A DNA stretch of 64,000 bases, from the NCBI GenBank assembly GCA_019635795.1, contig JAHBYV010000014.1:29899-93898 (forward strand), read 5' to 3'. This stretch comes from Rhizobiaceae bacterium. Its GTDB lineage: Bacteria > Pseudomonadota > Alphaproteobacteria > Rhizobiales > Rhizobiaceae. This document shows positions 46,458 through 55,790 of this stretch, piece by piece (positions within the stretch are counted from its first letter, which is position 1; every line of letters begins with the position of its first letter). Below the pieces are notes generated by a model. That model saw only the letters and a list, made by a program, of their open reading frames with translations. It did no database searches and was not told where the DNA came from. The position numbers were made by a program, and so were the translations under genes.

Positions 46458-48125
46458 TCAAGTATCGACTTGTTCGAGAATCATACGGGATGCGTGTTCG
46501 GCAACCATCATTGCGGGTATGCAGGTGTTTGCAGAAGGTATGCTCGGCATAATCGATGCGTCGACGACCGAGAGCCTATCCAGACCGCGCACCCGACATT
46601 GAGGATCAACAACAGCATTTTCATCAGACGCCGAGCCCATGGCGCAGGTGCCCGTGGGATGAAAAATCGGTGTTACATGGGAAAGCAATTCTTCCGCACT
46701 TGCCATATCGACATCGGCTGGAAGTTCCTGCCCTGCAAAGCGGAGCATACGATCAGGGATCGATCCTGGCGCGTCAAAGGCCATTGCCAGCAATGCAGAC
46801 ACGACGCGGTTCATTGCTCCCGGACGGTTAAGACGTCGAACCATACTTGAAGGGCGCACAGTCGCAACGCCGCCTCGAAGTGAGCTAACTTCCGGCTCGT
46901 TGAGCAATTTCAGTGTCAGGAATATCCCCGATGCAAGTCGTGCCTTGTCGGAAGGGTCGGATAGAATATTGAAATCTATTCTGGGGTGCGCCGCTATATC
47001 AGAAGGGTCAAGCGATAAGCGACCCTTGGATGCCGGCGAATAAAGGCTCGTCCCAACAATCCCAAGTCTATCGCCATGCGCATGGGGACTGGTCCGCGTA
47101 ATCAACTGTATCAGAATATCCCCATTCGGAGCGTCCCTCATTCCAGAACTGACGCGAGCACCCGCAAGTGCATAAGTGTTGAGATCTTTTGACTGTCGCG
47201 CATGTCTTACGATTGGTGTAGCGAGATTCAGTACACAATGGTTTTGCAGATTGCGCCCCACGGGCAGATCGACAACTGGTTCGATGCCTAGCGCCGCAAG
47301 CTCATCAGCCGGTCCGATGCCTGAACGCAGCAACAGGGCGGGGCTGAACACAGCGCCTGAACTAAGTATGATCCGCCGGGCCGAGACGACGGTGGTTGAC
47401 CGACTGCTGTCGCGAATTTCGACGCCCGTTGCCCGCCGTCCTTCCATGATGACGCGCGTAGCCGTCGCACCTGTCATAATCTTCAGGTTCGGGCGCCCAC
47501 GCACCGCTACGCCCAGATACCCCTCGGGAGCGGACACACGCTCGCCGTGAGCAGTGGTCACGGGAATTGGAAACACCCCATCGGCAAAATCTGTGTTTAT
47601 GTCCTGGCGGTACGGCAAACCATACCGTTCGGCAGCAGCAGCGAAAGCGCGGGTAAATCCGGGCCATTGCTCCCGGAAGTGCCGGCGTATCGGAATAGGT
47701 CCTTGTTGCCCATGCCCGTGTCCCCCGAAATCGGCATCGGATTCCAGACGCTTGAAAGCCGGAAGAACATCGTCCCATCCCCACCCGACGGCACCCATGC
47801 GCCGCCAGCCATCATAATCCTCCGCTCGACCGCGCAGCGCCCACATGCCCATGACACTGGAGCCACCGCCCATTATTCGGGCCTGTGCAAAGGATGCAGG
47901 CTCGCTACCGGCCAATCCGATTGCGGCGAGGTTCGGCCAGAAATAGGATGGATTGGAGTATGCGACCGGGTAAGCGTCGCGTATGTCGGAGGGAACGTTG
48001 CCCGGAACAGTATCCTGTCCCGCTTCAATGAGCACGATTTTCAAGGCTGGATTCTCGCTCAGGCGCGAGGCAAGGACACATCCCGCCGCACCAGCCCCGA
48101 CGATAATTACGTCAGCATACTCCAT
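46458..48125 (-). CDS. GMC-family FAD oxidoreductase, alcohol/choline-dehydrogenase-like
   Basis: 555 residues from the ATG at 48125, with GGGGGAGG about ten bases upstream. FAD motif GAGAAG is near residue 9, the second signature MGGGSSVMGMWALRG near 86. The catalytic His is in FHPTGTCAMGS and Asn in IPSANTCIPAMMV near the end. It is a distant paralogue of the 4.9-kb GMC enzyme. It is the last gene of the catabolic operon that starts near 57 kb, 110 bases after the BKACE gene. It probably oxidises an alcohol intermediate. Confidence 0.92.
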   Translation of the reverse strand: MEYADVIIVGAGAAGCVLASRLSENPALKIVLIEAGQDTVPGNVPSDIRDAYPVAYSNPSYFWPNLAAIGLAGSEPASFAQARIMGGGSSVMGMWALRGRAEDYDGWRRMGAVGWGWDDVLPAFKRLESDADFGGHGHGQQGPIPIRRHFREQWPGFTRAFAAAAERYGLPYRQDINTDFADGVFPIPVTTAHGERVSAPEGYLGVAVRGRPNLKIMTGATATRVIMEGRRATGVEIRDSSRSTTVVSARRIILSSGAVFSPALLLRSGIGPADELAALGIEPVVDLPVGRNLQNHCVLNLATPIVRHARQSKDLNTYALAGARVSSGMRDAPNGDILIQLITRTSPHAHGDRLGIVGTSLYSPASKGRLSLDPSDIAAHPRIDFNILSDPSDKARLASGIFLTLKLLNEPEVSSLRGGVATVRPSSMVRRLNRPGAMNRVVSALLAMAFDAPGSIPDRMLRFAGQELPADVDMASAEELLSHVTPIFHPTGTCAMGSASDENAVVDPQCRVRGLDRLSVVDASIMPSIPSANTCIPAMMVAEHASRMILEQVDT

Positions 48126-48235
48126 GCCCTGCAAGAACCTCCCCCGGTAGTTTATGATGCGCGGCGGATAATCCCGCCGCGCAACCACGACTATAAAGGT
48201 TGCAGACGCCCCTTGAGGCCGCGAACCAATGAGCT

Positions 48236-49126
48236 TTACACAGGCTTGCGACGCTCGATTCCGAGAACGGCGCGCGCTTCATCCGGCGATGCGATGTCAC
48301 GCCCGATATCACGTGCAATGCGTACGATTTTCTCGACAAGTTCAGCATTGCTCCGGGCATATTCACCGGGGCTGATGAAGGGATTGTCTTCCATCCCGAT
48401 CCGGACATGACCGCCGAGGCTGATCGCCGTTGCCAGCACCTTCCATTGCTCGACCGGGTCCATTACACTCGTATTCCAGACAAAACCTTCCGGACAATGA
48501 TCTGCCATATAGGTCATGGCCTGCACGGTTGGAGGCGTCCAGCAGCCACCCTTCCAGCCAAGGAAGAACGTCACCCAGATTGGACCCTTCAAAAGGCCCA
48601 TTTCACGCATACGCATCGCATTCCAGACGCCACCATAGTGGAATGCTTCCACTTCGATCTTGACGCCAAGTTTGTTGGTGATCTCGCAATATTCTCTCAG
48701 CTCTTCACGATCGTGGATCGCGTAAAGCTCAACAGGTGTACGACCGGGTTCATAATCGAAACACTCATCATGCGCGTTGAAGCAAGTGGAAATCATGTCC
48801 GGGCGCTGATCTTCCATCAGCAATTTGCGCTGGGGGAAACGACCATTGGCAATACCATACTGGATAACTGCATCGACATTGTCAGTGATGCCATCGCGAA
48901 GGCGACGCCAGCCGGGAATGTCCAGATCAGAAAGCTTTGTGCCGTCTTCCTGAATTTTTTCGTCCACTGTGTATGGCCCATGCAAATGGCAAATCGCAGC
49001 GCCTGCATTCACTGCGCGCACATATTCCTGCGCCACCGCATCCACACCCAATGGTGTCGGGTTGTTTGGGTTGGACGGATACGACATCGTCGAGTCGCAC
49101 GTTACAGTGACAATGAGCTTGTCCAT
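48236..49126 (-). CDS. BKACE-family beta-keto acid cleavage enzyme (DUF849)
   Basis: 297 residues from ATG 49126 (GAAGGA upstream). TIM-barrel family whose founding member Kce condenses a beta-keto acid with acetyl-CoA and releases a CoA ester plus acetoacetate. Zinc ligands are CHLHGP near residue 40 and His/Glu in GGHVRIGMEDN near 245; TCDSTMSYPSNPNNP is the substrate-side N-terminal loop. This tells the reaction type, not the substrate. Its presence suggests the pathway yields a 3-keto acid. Lies 17 bases downstream of the CocE gene. Confidence 0.9.
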   Translation of the reverse strand: MDKLIVTVTCDSTMSYPSNPNNPTPLGVDAVAQEYVRAVNAGAAICHLHGPYTVDEKIQEDGTKLSDLDIPGWRRLRDGITDNVDAVIQYGIANGRFPQRKLLMEDQRPDMISTCFNAHDECFDYEPGRTPVELYAIHDREELREYCEITNKLGVKIEVEAFHYGGVWNAMRMREMGLLKGPIWVTFFLGWKGGCWTPPTVQAMTYMADHCPEGFVWNTSVMDPVEQWKVLATAISLGGHVRIGMEDNPFISPGEYARSNAELVEKIVRIARDIGRDIASPDEARAVLGIERRKPV

Positions 49127-49143
49127 TTCAATTCCTTCTGACG

Positions 49144-50883
49144 CTATTGTTTGGTTGTTGTGGTTTCGGATTTGGCCGGCCCAAGCAAAGACAGTCTCAG
49201 TCGCGAGCACCGTTCTGCGTCGTGAAAGACCGCTTGGGTCGCGATGCGCACTTTGTTCGGATTGCGCGACGTGATCGTCGCACCCGTATTGTCGTTGACG
49301 TCGTATGCAGGGAAATTTGAACTCGACACCTCAAGCCGGATTGCGTGTCCACGCAAGAACCGGTTTGCCGTTGCGCCGAGGTCGATCCGATACTCGTAAA
49401 TTTGCCCCGGTTCTATGTTCGACGGTGGCTCGGCAGGATTTCTGAATCTGGCGCGGATGATGCCGTCGCAAATGTTGATTGCCTTGCCGTCTGGATGAAC
49501 ATCAACCAGTTTCGCGGTCCAGTCAGTGTCAGGCGCGTCAGTAGCAGCGAATATGACCAGCTCGACCGGTCCGACAACATCTACATCCTTATCCAGAACG
49601 GGTGAGGTATAGACAAGAACGTCATTCCTGATTTCAACATGCCGCTGATCGAAGGCCCCCACAGGCGCAACGTCCGCGCGACAGCAGGAGGCACCTCCAA
49701 CGCTCGGCACCGGTTCGGAAGGATCGTAAACATAAAGGTCTGGCGGTTCCGACACCGGGGCAATCTCCGACAGAGTCCCGGTTCCTGAAAGTGAGTTCGC
49801 GCGCCCGTCTGACCGCAGGAAATATTCCGTTGTGCGCGCTCCCTCGGGCGGCCATTGCTCACAGCGCCGCCATTCATTCGCCCCCATCAGAAAATAGCTT
49901 ACGGGCGACTGGGCTTCAGTCTGAGATTTGCCCTTCAGATGCTTGTCAAACCAACTCAGCTGCAGGCTGTCAGCATTGTTATTGCCAGATGAGCCGTATG
50001 AAACAGAGCCATTGAGGCTTGCCCAGGGCACGTGCTGCCAGGGACCGACAACTAACCGTTGCTCAGGACTTCTCCCACGCGTGAGGGAGTGTGCGCTCGC
50101 GCTATATGCAGCCAATGTCCCGGACAGAAAAATGTCGTACCAGCCTCCGATATAAAGATTCGGCACAGGCTTGCCCGATGGCATGGGTCGGCTCAAGCGT
50201 TCCCAGTATTCCCCGGCCCCCTCCTGCCTGACCCAATCCTCAAAAAATGCAGGTAACTCACCTGAATCTATCCACGACCCAAGGGGGCGGCGATAGGCGT
50301 CATTCAAATTCGCGCCAAGCTCGCGCAGTCGCTCCATCAGCCTGTCCTGACCCGAACGTATGGCCTGCGGCGGAGCAAGCGCCTGAATAGTCCATGACAA
50401 TATAAAGGCCAGTTGAAGAGCGCCGCCCCTATAGGTCCAGCCATCGTTGAAACTGGTACCGGCCATCCCGATTGCAGTGGCGGCGAGGTTCGAAGGCGAA
50501 CAGGCGGCAGCAAGGATCTGGCATGCACCGGCATAAGAGAACCCGTAGGTTCCAACCTTGCCGGATGAACCGGGAAGCGACGCGGCCCAACCTATGCTGT
50601 CATATCCATCTTCTGCCTCGTGCAGGTATGGAACGAAGTCACCGTCGGAAGCGAAACGACCCCGCACATCCTGAACTGCAACAATATAGCCCTGTCGAGC
50701 ATACCACGCCGGATGCTGATAGACGGCGGATTGGGCGAAGCGTTTGTTGTAGGGCGTCCGCTGGAGAAGTACGGGAAATGCGCCTTCAGACTCCGGGCGA
50801 TAAATATCAGCCCGAAGCACAACCCCGTCCCTCATTGCAGCCGGTGCATCATGGATTACATGCACACCCCTATAGTCAGCCAC
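49144..50883 (-). CDS. CocE/NonD-family hydrolase (S15 fold)
   Basis: 579 residues. Alpha/beta hydrolase with Ser116 in GFSYAG as nucleophile, RADIYRP at the start, and the Asp/His of the triad further on (near GGWYDIF and GPWQHVPW). The C-terminal beta-sandwich X-Pro/CocE domain starts about residue 340. Known members hydrolyse esters (cocaine), X-Pro peptides or glutaryl amides. GTG start with GGAGG five bases before. No signal peptide, so cytoplasmic. In this operon it may open an ester or amide of the imported compound. Confidence 0.92.
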   Translation of the reverse strand: MADYRGVHVIHDAPAAMRDGVVLRADIYRPESEGAFPVLLQRTPYNKRFAQSAVYQHPAWYARQGYIVAVQDVRGRFASDGDFVPYLHEAEDGYDSIGWAASLPGSSGKVGTYGFSYAGACQILAAACSPSNLAATAIGMAGTSFNDGWTYRGGALQLAFILSWTIQALAPPQAIRSGQDRLMERLRELGANLNDAYRRPLGSWIDSGELPAFFEDWVRQEGAGEYWERLSRPMPSGKPVPNLYIGGWYDIFLSGTLAAYSASAHSLTRGRSPEQRLVVGPWQHVPWASLNGSVSYGSSGNNNADSLQLSWFDKHLKGKSQTEAQSPVSYFLMGANEWRRCEQWPPEGARTTEYFLRSDGRANSLSGTGTLSEIAPVSEPPDLYVYDPSEPVPSVGGASCCRADVAPVGAFDQRHVEIRNDVLVYTSPVLDKDVDVVGPVELVIFAATDAPDTDWTAKLVDVHPDGKAINICDGIIRARFRNPAEPPSNIEPGQIYEYRIDLGATANRFLRGHAIRLEVSSSNFPAYDVNDNTGATITSRNPNKVRIATQAVFHDAERCSRLRLSLLGPAKSETTTTKQ

Positions 50884-50916
50884 GACGACCTCCGCCCATC
50901 GATCGTTCCATCTCGA

Positions 50917-52716
50917 TCAGTTTGCAGCCAGAACCACAGGAACCGTCTCGCCCTTCCACACGTCAACCAATCCGCGTGAATTGATCTTCAGGCGGCCTAT
51001 GGAGATAGGGAGGCCGCTAAAAGCGAGGGTGTGGAAAGGTGTCTCAAGCGGGCACCCAAGTTCCCGAAGCGCGGAGAACGCCGCTTCAATTTGCTGACCG
51101 AGTGTATCGATAGATGCTTCTGACAACAGCCCGTAAAGAGGAAGCGGGACTTGCGCCACAACCTTGCCGTCATCCACGACAACGAAACCGCCACCCTGCT
51201 TCTCGCATTCCTTGGCGGCCACGAGCATGCTGTCCGCATCTGCTCCAACGACAAGAAGATGCTGGTAGTGCGGGTTATATGTAGACGCCATGGCGCCACG
51301 CTTAAGGTTGAAGCCTTCAACGAAGCCAGTGCCTATGCGACCTGATCCGTCATGCCGGTCAATGGCGGCAATCATATTGATTTGCTGTTCGACAAGAGGC
51401 TGTACGCTGCCCTCTTTGACCGGCAATCGCCTTTCAAGCGACCGCGTCACAATCGTACCGTCACCAACACCGATCACGCGGGCAAGAACGTGTTCCGCAC
51501 CGGCGGGTGCGGGAACCACGAAACTCTCGCGCGACACACTTCCAATGTTTACCGTATTGTAGACAAAGTCCGGGCGCTGAACCTTGGCCCGTTCCTTGAG
51601 ATTGGCACCATTGCGCGCCACTACCTCACCGGCGGCAAGAACCTCCGCGATATTGAAGTTCGCCAGTTCACCCTCAAGCAGTAGTATGTCTGCACGACGT
51701 CCCGGAGCCAGCACGCCAACGTCATGATCGATCTGGTGGCACTCGGCCGAGTTGATCGTTGCCATCTGAATGGCGGTAACTGGCGGGACTCCGAGTCCGA
51801 TCGCGAGCCTTACGCAGTAATCGATGCTGCCGCGTGCCAGCAAATCAACAGGAGACAGGATATCGGTGCAGAACGATACGCGCCGCAGGTCAGCGCCTTT
51901 TTCCAGAAGATAGCTCAGTATATTTGCAACATCCGTCACACCCGAACCTTCGCGGGCGATTACGTGAATACCCGACCGAATGCGCGACAACGCCTCCTCG
52001 CCAGATATTGCCTCGTGATCGTCAAGCCTGCGCACCCAGCCCGCCCATGCCTGAACTTCGTTCTCGGATGCTTCCGAGCCATGACCACAGACTTTGCCGC
52101 CAGATTCCTGCACAGCATCGACAAGCTTGACCATTCGCGATTCGCCCTGAGTCAAAAACTTCACGAAGCATTCGTTCAGCCCGTGGCAATTTTCCCAAGA
52201 TGCAAGGCTCTCCATCACCGCAAGATCAATCGTGCCTGTGTGTACGAACGGCTCGTCCTGATAAAGCGCTGGCATCGGCAGGATGAAGACCGTGTTCAAG
52301 CCGGTATCACGAGCCTCTTCAAGCGAGGCTTTGATAGCATCGATACCCCTGACGACAGCTTCACCGTAGAAGTCGGTTACGATCGTGGTGACGCCATGGC
52401 GGAAAAAGCCACGCGCAACTTCGCTGATCGGCAAATGGCTCTCATAGGTGTGAATGTGACCGTCTATGAGCCCCGGGACTGCCGTTTTGCCTCCCCCATC
52501 GATCACGGTAGTGTTTGGGCCTATGAGGTCTGACACTTCGCCGACACACGCAATTCGATGGCCAACGATTGCAATGCCGCCTTCGAAAAGCAGCCCTGAA
52601 TGGACATCAAGTATATTGACGTTTTGCAGAACCGTATCAGCCGGTTCGCGATGAAGGGTGACACGCAAACGGCGTTCCCGGTTTATCCGCTCATTCTCGC
52701 TCAGTTTCTTAACCAA
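50917..52716 (-). CDS. Adenine-deaminase-family amidohydrolase
   Basis: About 600 residues from a TTG at 52716, chosen because AGGAG lies eight bases upstream; the frame is open to 52791. Metal-dependent amidohydrolase: GLIDGHIHTYESH holds the HxH pair, followed by GHGSEASENEV and SFCTDILSP. The adenine deaminase C-terminal domain is present (GGGFVVVDDGKVVAQVPLPL). The two Asp residues of bona fide AdeC (SDD-type) appear here as CTD, so a substrate other than adenine is plausible. Encoded between the importer ATPase and the CocE hydrolase. Deamination or ring opening of the imported compound is the likely role. Confidence 0.85.
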   Translation of the reverse strand: MVKKLSENERINRERRLRVTLHREPADTVLQNVNILDVHSGLLFEGGIAIVGHRIACVGEVSDLIGPNTTVIDGGGKTAVPGLIDGHIHTYESHLPISEVARGFFRHGVTTIVTDFYGEAVVRGIDAIKASLEEARDTGLNTVFILPMPALYQDEPFVHTGTIDLAVMESLASWENCHGLNECFVKFLTQGESRMVKLVDAVQESGGKVCGHGSEASENEVQAWAGWVRRLDDHEAISGEEALSRIRSGIHVIAREGSGVTDVANILSYLLEKGADLRRVSFCTDILSPVDLLARGSIDYCVRLAIGLGVPPVTAIQMATINSAECHQIDHDVGVLAPGRRADILLLEGELANFNIAEVLAAGEVVARNGANLKERAKVQRPDFVYNTVNIGSVSRESFVVPAPAGAEHVLARVIGVGDGTIVTRSLERRLPVKEGSVQPLVEQQINMIAAIDRHDGSGRIGTGFVEGFNLKRGAMASTYNPHYQHLLVVGADADSMLVAAKECEKQGGGFVVVDDGKVVAQVPLPLYGLLSEASIDTLGQQIEAAFSALRELGCPLETPFHTLAFSGLPISIGRLKINSRGLVDVWKGETVPVVLAAN

Positions 52717-52787
52717 GACTTTGTCTCCTGATAGAGTTCCGCCACTCTGGAACTGGACCCCGGAACTTCCTCCCGAGGCATACAAGC

Positions 52788-53900
52788 TCAAGCTTTTGGC
52801 GCGTGGCGGGCACCTGCCAACCGCGCACCTGATTTTCCGTCAAACAAGTGGACCTGGATGGGCAAGAGGTGAGCCTGCGATGACACATCATCTCCCCTCG
52901 ATAGCCTGACCCGAATATCTGCCGAGATTTGCGAGCCCCGATATTGAGGCGCCAGACTGGCAACGACGAATTTCTCAGCGCCGCGATTCTCAACGAGCGA
53001 AACAGCCAACGGGATGCCATCGCCTGAAACAACGGCATCTTCGGCACGGAAAGCCAGGATCACGTCGGTCTTTTCATTAATAGACTGACCGTCTTCCTGA
53101 GTGAGCTTCAGCTTCAGTTCGGTAGAGCCGCCAAGCGTGAAATAAAGCCCATCCGTGCCCTGTTCCAAGGTCCCGCGGACTTCATTGATTTTGGGTGAGC
53201 CGACGAACCGCGCACAGAAAAGGGTGGCAGGTCGATCATATATTTCGGCAGGTGAACCAATCTGCTCAATTCTGCCGTTGCTCATCACCGCGAGGCGATC
53301 TGCCATCACCATCGCCTCAACCTGGTCGTGCGTCACATACACGGTGGTCACGCCAAGTCGTTTCTGAAGCTCCCGAAGCTCGACACGGACATGCTCCCGG
53401 ATCTGGGCATCCAGATTGGACAGAGGCTCGTCCATGAGGAGCACTTCTGCATCACGCGTAATCGCACGCGCAACAGCAACGCGCTGGCGCTGCCCCCCAC
53501 TCAATTCTGCTGGCTTGCGATCCAGATAGGGCGCAATCTCCAGCATCTCGGCAACTTCTTTCACGCGCTGTTCTATGAGCGCGGAGCCTAGTTTGCGGAT
53601 TTTCATATTGTAGGCGATGTTGTTGCGAACGCTCAGATGGGGATAGAGCGCATAGTCCTGAAAGACCATTCCAACGTTTCGGTCTGCTGGATCAAGGTCG
53701 TTCACGGGCCTCGTTCCAAACAATATCTGACCGGAATCGATGGTCTCCAGTCCAGCAATAGAGCGCAACAGAGTGGTTTTCCCGGAGCCGGAAGGTCCTA
53801 ACAAAACCAGAAGCTCACCATCATCTGCAACCAGCGATATATCGGCCAGTGCCTGATGGCTGCCATAGCGCTTTTGAGCGTTATTAATATCAATCTTCAC
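52788..53900 (-). CDS. ABC importer ATPase, UgpC/MalK type (second importer)
   Basis: 370 residues from the GTG at 53900 (AGGGAA just upstream); the longer frame overlaps the permease gene. Walker A GPSGSGKTT at 35-43, signature LSGGQ at 133-137, Walker B LLMDEP at 154-159, VTHDQ near 190, and a TOBE-like C-terminal domain after about 235. It pairs with the two permeases at 53.9-55.6 kb. The gap to the amidohydrolase start is about 70 bases. Confidence 0.94.
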   Translation of the reverse strand: MKIDINNAQKRYGSHQALADISLVADDGELLVLLGPSGSGKTTLLRSIAGLETIDSGQILFGTRPVNDLDPADRNVGMVFQDYALYPHLSVRNNIAYNMKIRKLGSALIEQRVKEVAEMLEIAPYLDRKPAELSGGQRQRVAVARAITRDAEVLLMDEPLSNLDAQIREHVRVELRELQKRLGVTTVYVTHDQVEAMVMADRLAVMSNGRIEQIGSPAEIYDRPATLFCARFVGSPKINEVRGTLEQGTDGLYFTLGGSTELKLKLTQEDGQSINEKTDVILAFRAEDAVVSGDGIPLAVSLVENRGAEKFVVASLAPQYRGSQISADIRVRLSRGDDVSSQAHLLPIQVHLFDGKSGARLAGARHAPKA

Positions 53901-53911
53901 GCCAATATTCC

Positions 53912-54736
53912 CTATCGAACTGCCCCGAGCGTCAGCCCTCGAACGAGAGAACGCTGCAGAAAATACGTGACTGCGAGTAGCGGGATGAGCAGCATCAGCG
54001 CTGCGGCAGCCATCGGCCCCCACTCAATCGAGTGCTCAGTAAGGAACTGAGACATACCAATGGGCACTGTTTTGGTGCGCCCTCCCGTCAGGATGAGCGC
54101 CAGGGTGAACTCATTCCACACTTCCAGAAAACAGAATGTGCCTGCCACCGCGATTGCAGGCTTCATGAGCGGCAACATCATATCGCGGAACACCTGCCAC
54201 CTGTTGGCACCATCGATACGCGCGGCCTCGTCAATCGACTTCGGCATTTCAAGCGCAAAGCCGTAAAGAAGCCAGACCGCCAGCGGCAGTGTCAGCGGCA
54301 GGTACGCGATTATCATGCCGATATGCGTGTCAATCAGCCCCACCCGGGAGTAAACTATGTAATATGGGATGACGATTACTATCGGCGGAAGCATGCGCAG
54401 ATTGAGGATCCAGATCAGGATCGGATTGCGCAGCCTGAACCGGAATCGCGTCAGGCCGTAGACCAGCAGCGTGGCAAAGACCAGTGTAAGCGCGGTGGAG
54501 CCAGCTGCTATGATGAAACTGTTCAGGGCGTTCCAAAGAATCCCAAACCTGTTTATGGCAAGCGAAAAATTCTCCAGCGTCGGCGTGAAGATAAATGATG
54601 GTTCGGCGACATAAAGCTGTGCTTGGGTTTTCAGCGCGACATTGAGCAGCCAGTAGACAGGCAACAGCCACGTCAGCACCACAAGTACGGCAAAAGCGAC
54701 TTTAAGCCGACGGTGTCGGGTTAGTGGCCCCTTCAT
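53912..54736 (-). CDS. ABC importer permease, MalG type (second importer)
   Basis: 274 residues, six membrane helices. EAA loop IDEAARIDGANRWQVFRDM near residue 180. N-terminal basic stretch then the first helix at about 10-30. ATG overlaps the upstream permease stop by four bases; 11 bases separate it from the ATPase start. Channel subunit of the catabolic locus importer. Confidence 0.94.
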   Translation of the reverse strand: MKGPLTRHRRLKVAFAVLVVLTWLLPVYWLLNVALKTQAQLYVAEPSFIFTPTLENFSLAINRFGILWNALNSFIIAAGSTALTLVFATLLVYGLTRFRFRLRNPILIWILNLRMLPPIVIVIPYYIVYSRVGLIDTHIGMIIAYLPLTLPLAVWLLYGFALEMPKSIDEAARIDGANRWQVFRDMMLPLMKPAIAVAGTFCFLEVWNEFTLALILTGGRTKTVPIGMSQFLTEHSIEWGPMAAAALMLLIPLLAVTYFLQRSLVRGLTLGAVR

Positions 54737-55644
54737 CGACTATTCTCCCGAAACACGAGGCGCAACAGAATAAGCGCAATGATAGAAATGATGTTCATCA
54801 GGATGAACGCCGCAGCGCTGGCTTTCCCCATCAGGAGCTGTGAGAAGCCGACTTCCCAAGGATAAAACCCGGCGAGCATCGTAGCCCGCCCGGGACCACC
54901 GCGTGTCATGACGTAGACGAGGCCAAATGTCTTGAAGACGTCGATGAATCGCAGCAGGAAAATGATTGCCACCACATTCCAGATCATCGGCAGTTCAATG
55001 GTCAAAAGGCGTCTCACCCTGCCTGCGCCATCCAGCCGGGCGGCAGCAACCACATTGGGCGGAAGACCTTGCAGTGCTGAGAGAAAAACGATCGCGACGA
55101 AAGGCGTCCACTGCCAGATTTCAGCGATACCGATCGAAGGAAGTGCAAGAGCGCTGCTTGACAGCCATCCGACAGGCTCGATCCCGAATAGGCCGATTAT
55201 GTAGTTCACAACGCCGATCGACGGTTGATACATGAGGCTCCAGAGAAGACCCACCATAATCGGAACCATCAACATCGGCGTCAGGAATGCAGTCCTCAAC
55301 ATTCTGCTTCCTGGAAAGTCGCGGTTCAGAGCAACAGCGATGGCAAGGCCCAGAGCCAACTGGATCGCGACAACGACCACCGTATAGATGAAAGTGCGCA
55401 GAAGGGCTTCCGTGAAAAGCGTATCGGTCAGAACCGACACGTACATACGCAGCCCCACGAACCGCTTTACGCCAGACAGCAAACTCCAGTGATGCAAGCT
55501 GTTGTAAATCAGCTGTATCGTTGGAAGGATAATCACAATGCCAAGCACAATCATTGGCACCGCGACGTAAAAGAACGGCTTGTTCAACAAGCTTTGCCTT
55601 TGAAGCGCTCCGGAAGCACGTGCGTCCAACATGTTTTCTGCCAT
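54733..55644 (-). CDS. ABC importer permease, MalF type (second importer)
   Basis: 303 residues from the ATG at 55644; the longer frame adds a non-conserved start. First membrane helix at about 25-45. EAA loop NVVAAARLDGAGRVRRLLTIEL near 210, where Ala replaces the usual Glu but the Gly is kept. The gap to the binding-protein gene is about 145 bases. Forms the transmembrane pore with the MalG-type partner. Confidence 0.94.
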   Translation of the reverse strand: MAENMLDARASGALQRQSLLNKPFFYVAVPMIVLGIVIILPTIQLIYNSLHHWSLLSGVKRFVGLRMYVSVLTDTLFTEALLRTFIYTVVVVAIQLALGLAIAVALNRDFPGSRMLRTAFLTPMLMVPIMVGLLWSLMYQPSIGVVNYIIGLFGIEPVGWLSSSALALPSIGIAEIWQWTPFVAIVFLSALQGLPPNVVAAARLDGAGRVRRLLTIELPMIWNVVAIIFLLRFIDVFKTFGLVYVMTRGGPGRATMLAGFYPWEVGFSQLLMGKASAAAFILMNIISIIALILLRLVFRENSR

Positions 55645-55790
55645 CGGCGGAGCCTCTATTCGCGCAAACTCGAGTCGGTGATAAGCAGCAGAAGCACGTT
55701 CGGGAATGCCTGCCCAAGCGCGCAAACTGCTTTGTCGAAAGCGGTTGTCGGCCCATACTTATGGGCCGACAATTGGTAGTTGAAGTGCGA

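Noticed and set aside
46458-48125. Choline dehydrogenase BetA
   Set aside because: It is GMC family, but betB, betI or choline transport genes are absent and the neighbours are unrelated to betaine synthesis.
51724-52533. 269-residue plus-strand open frame opposite the amidohydrolase
   Set aside because: Shadow frame; the opposite strand has the metal-binding motifs.
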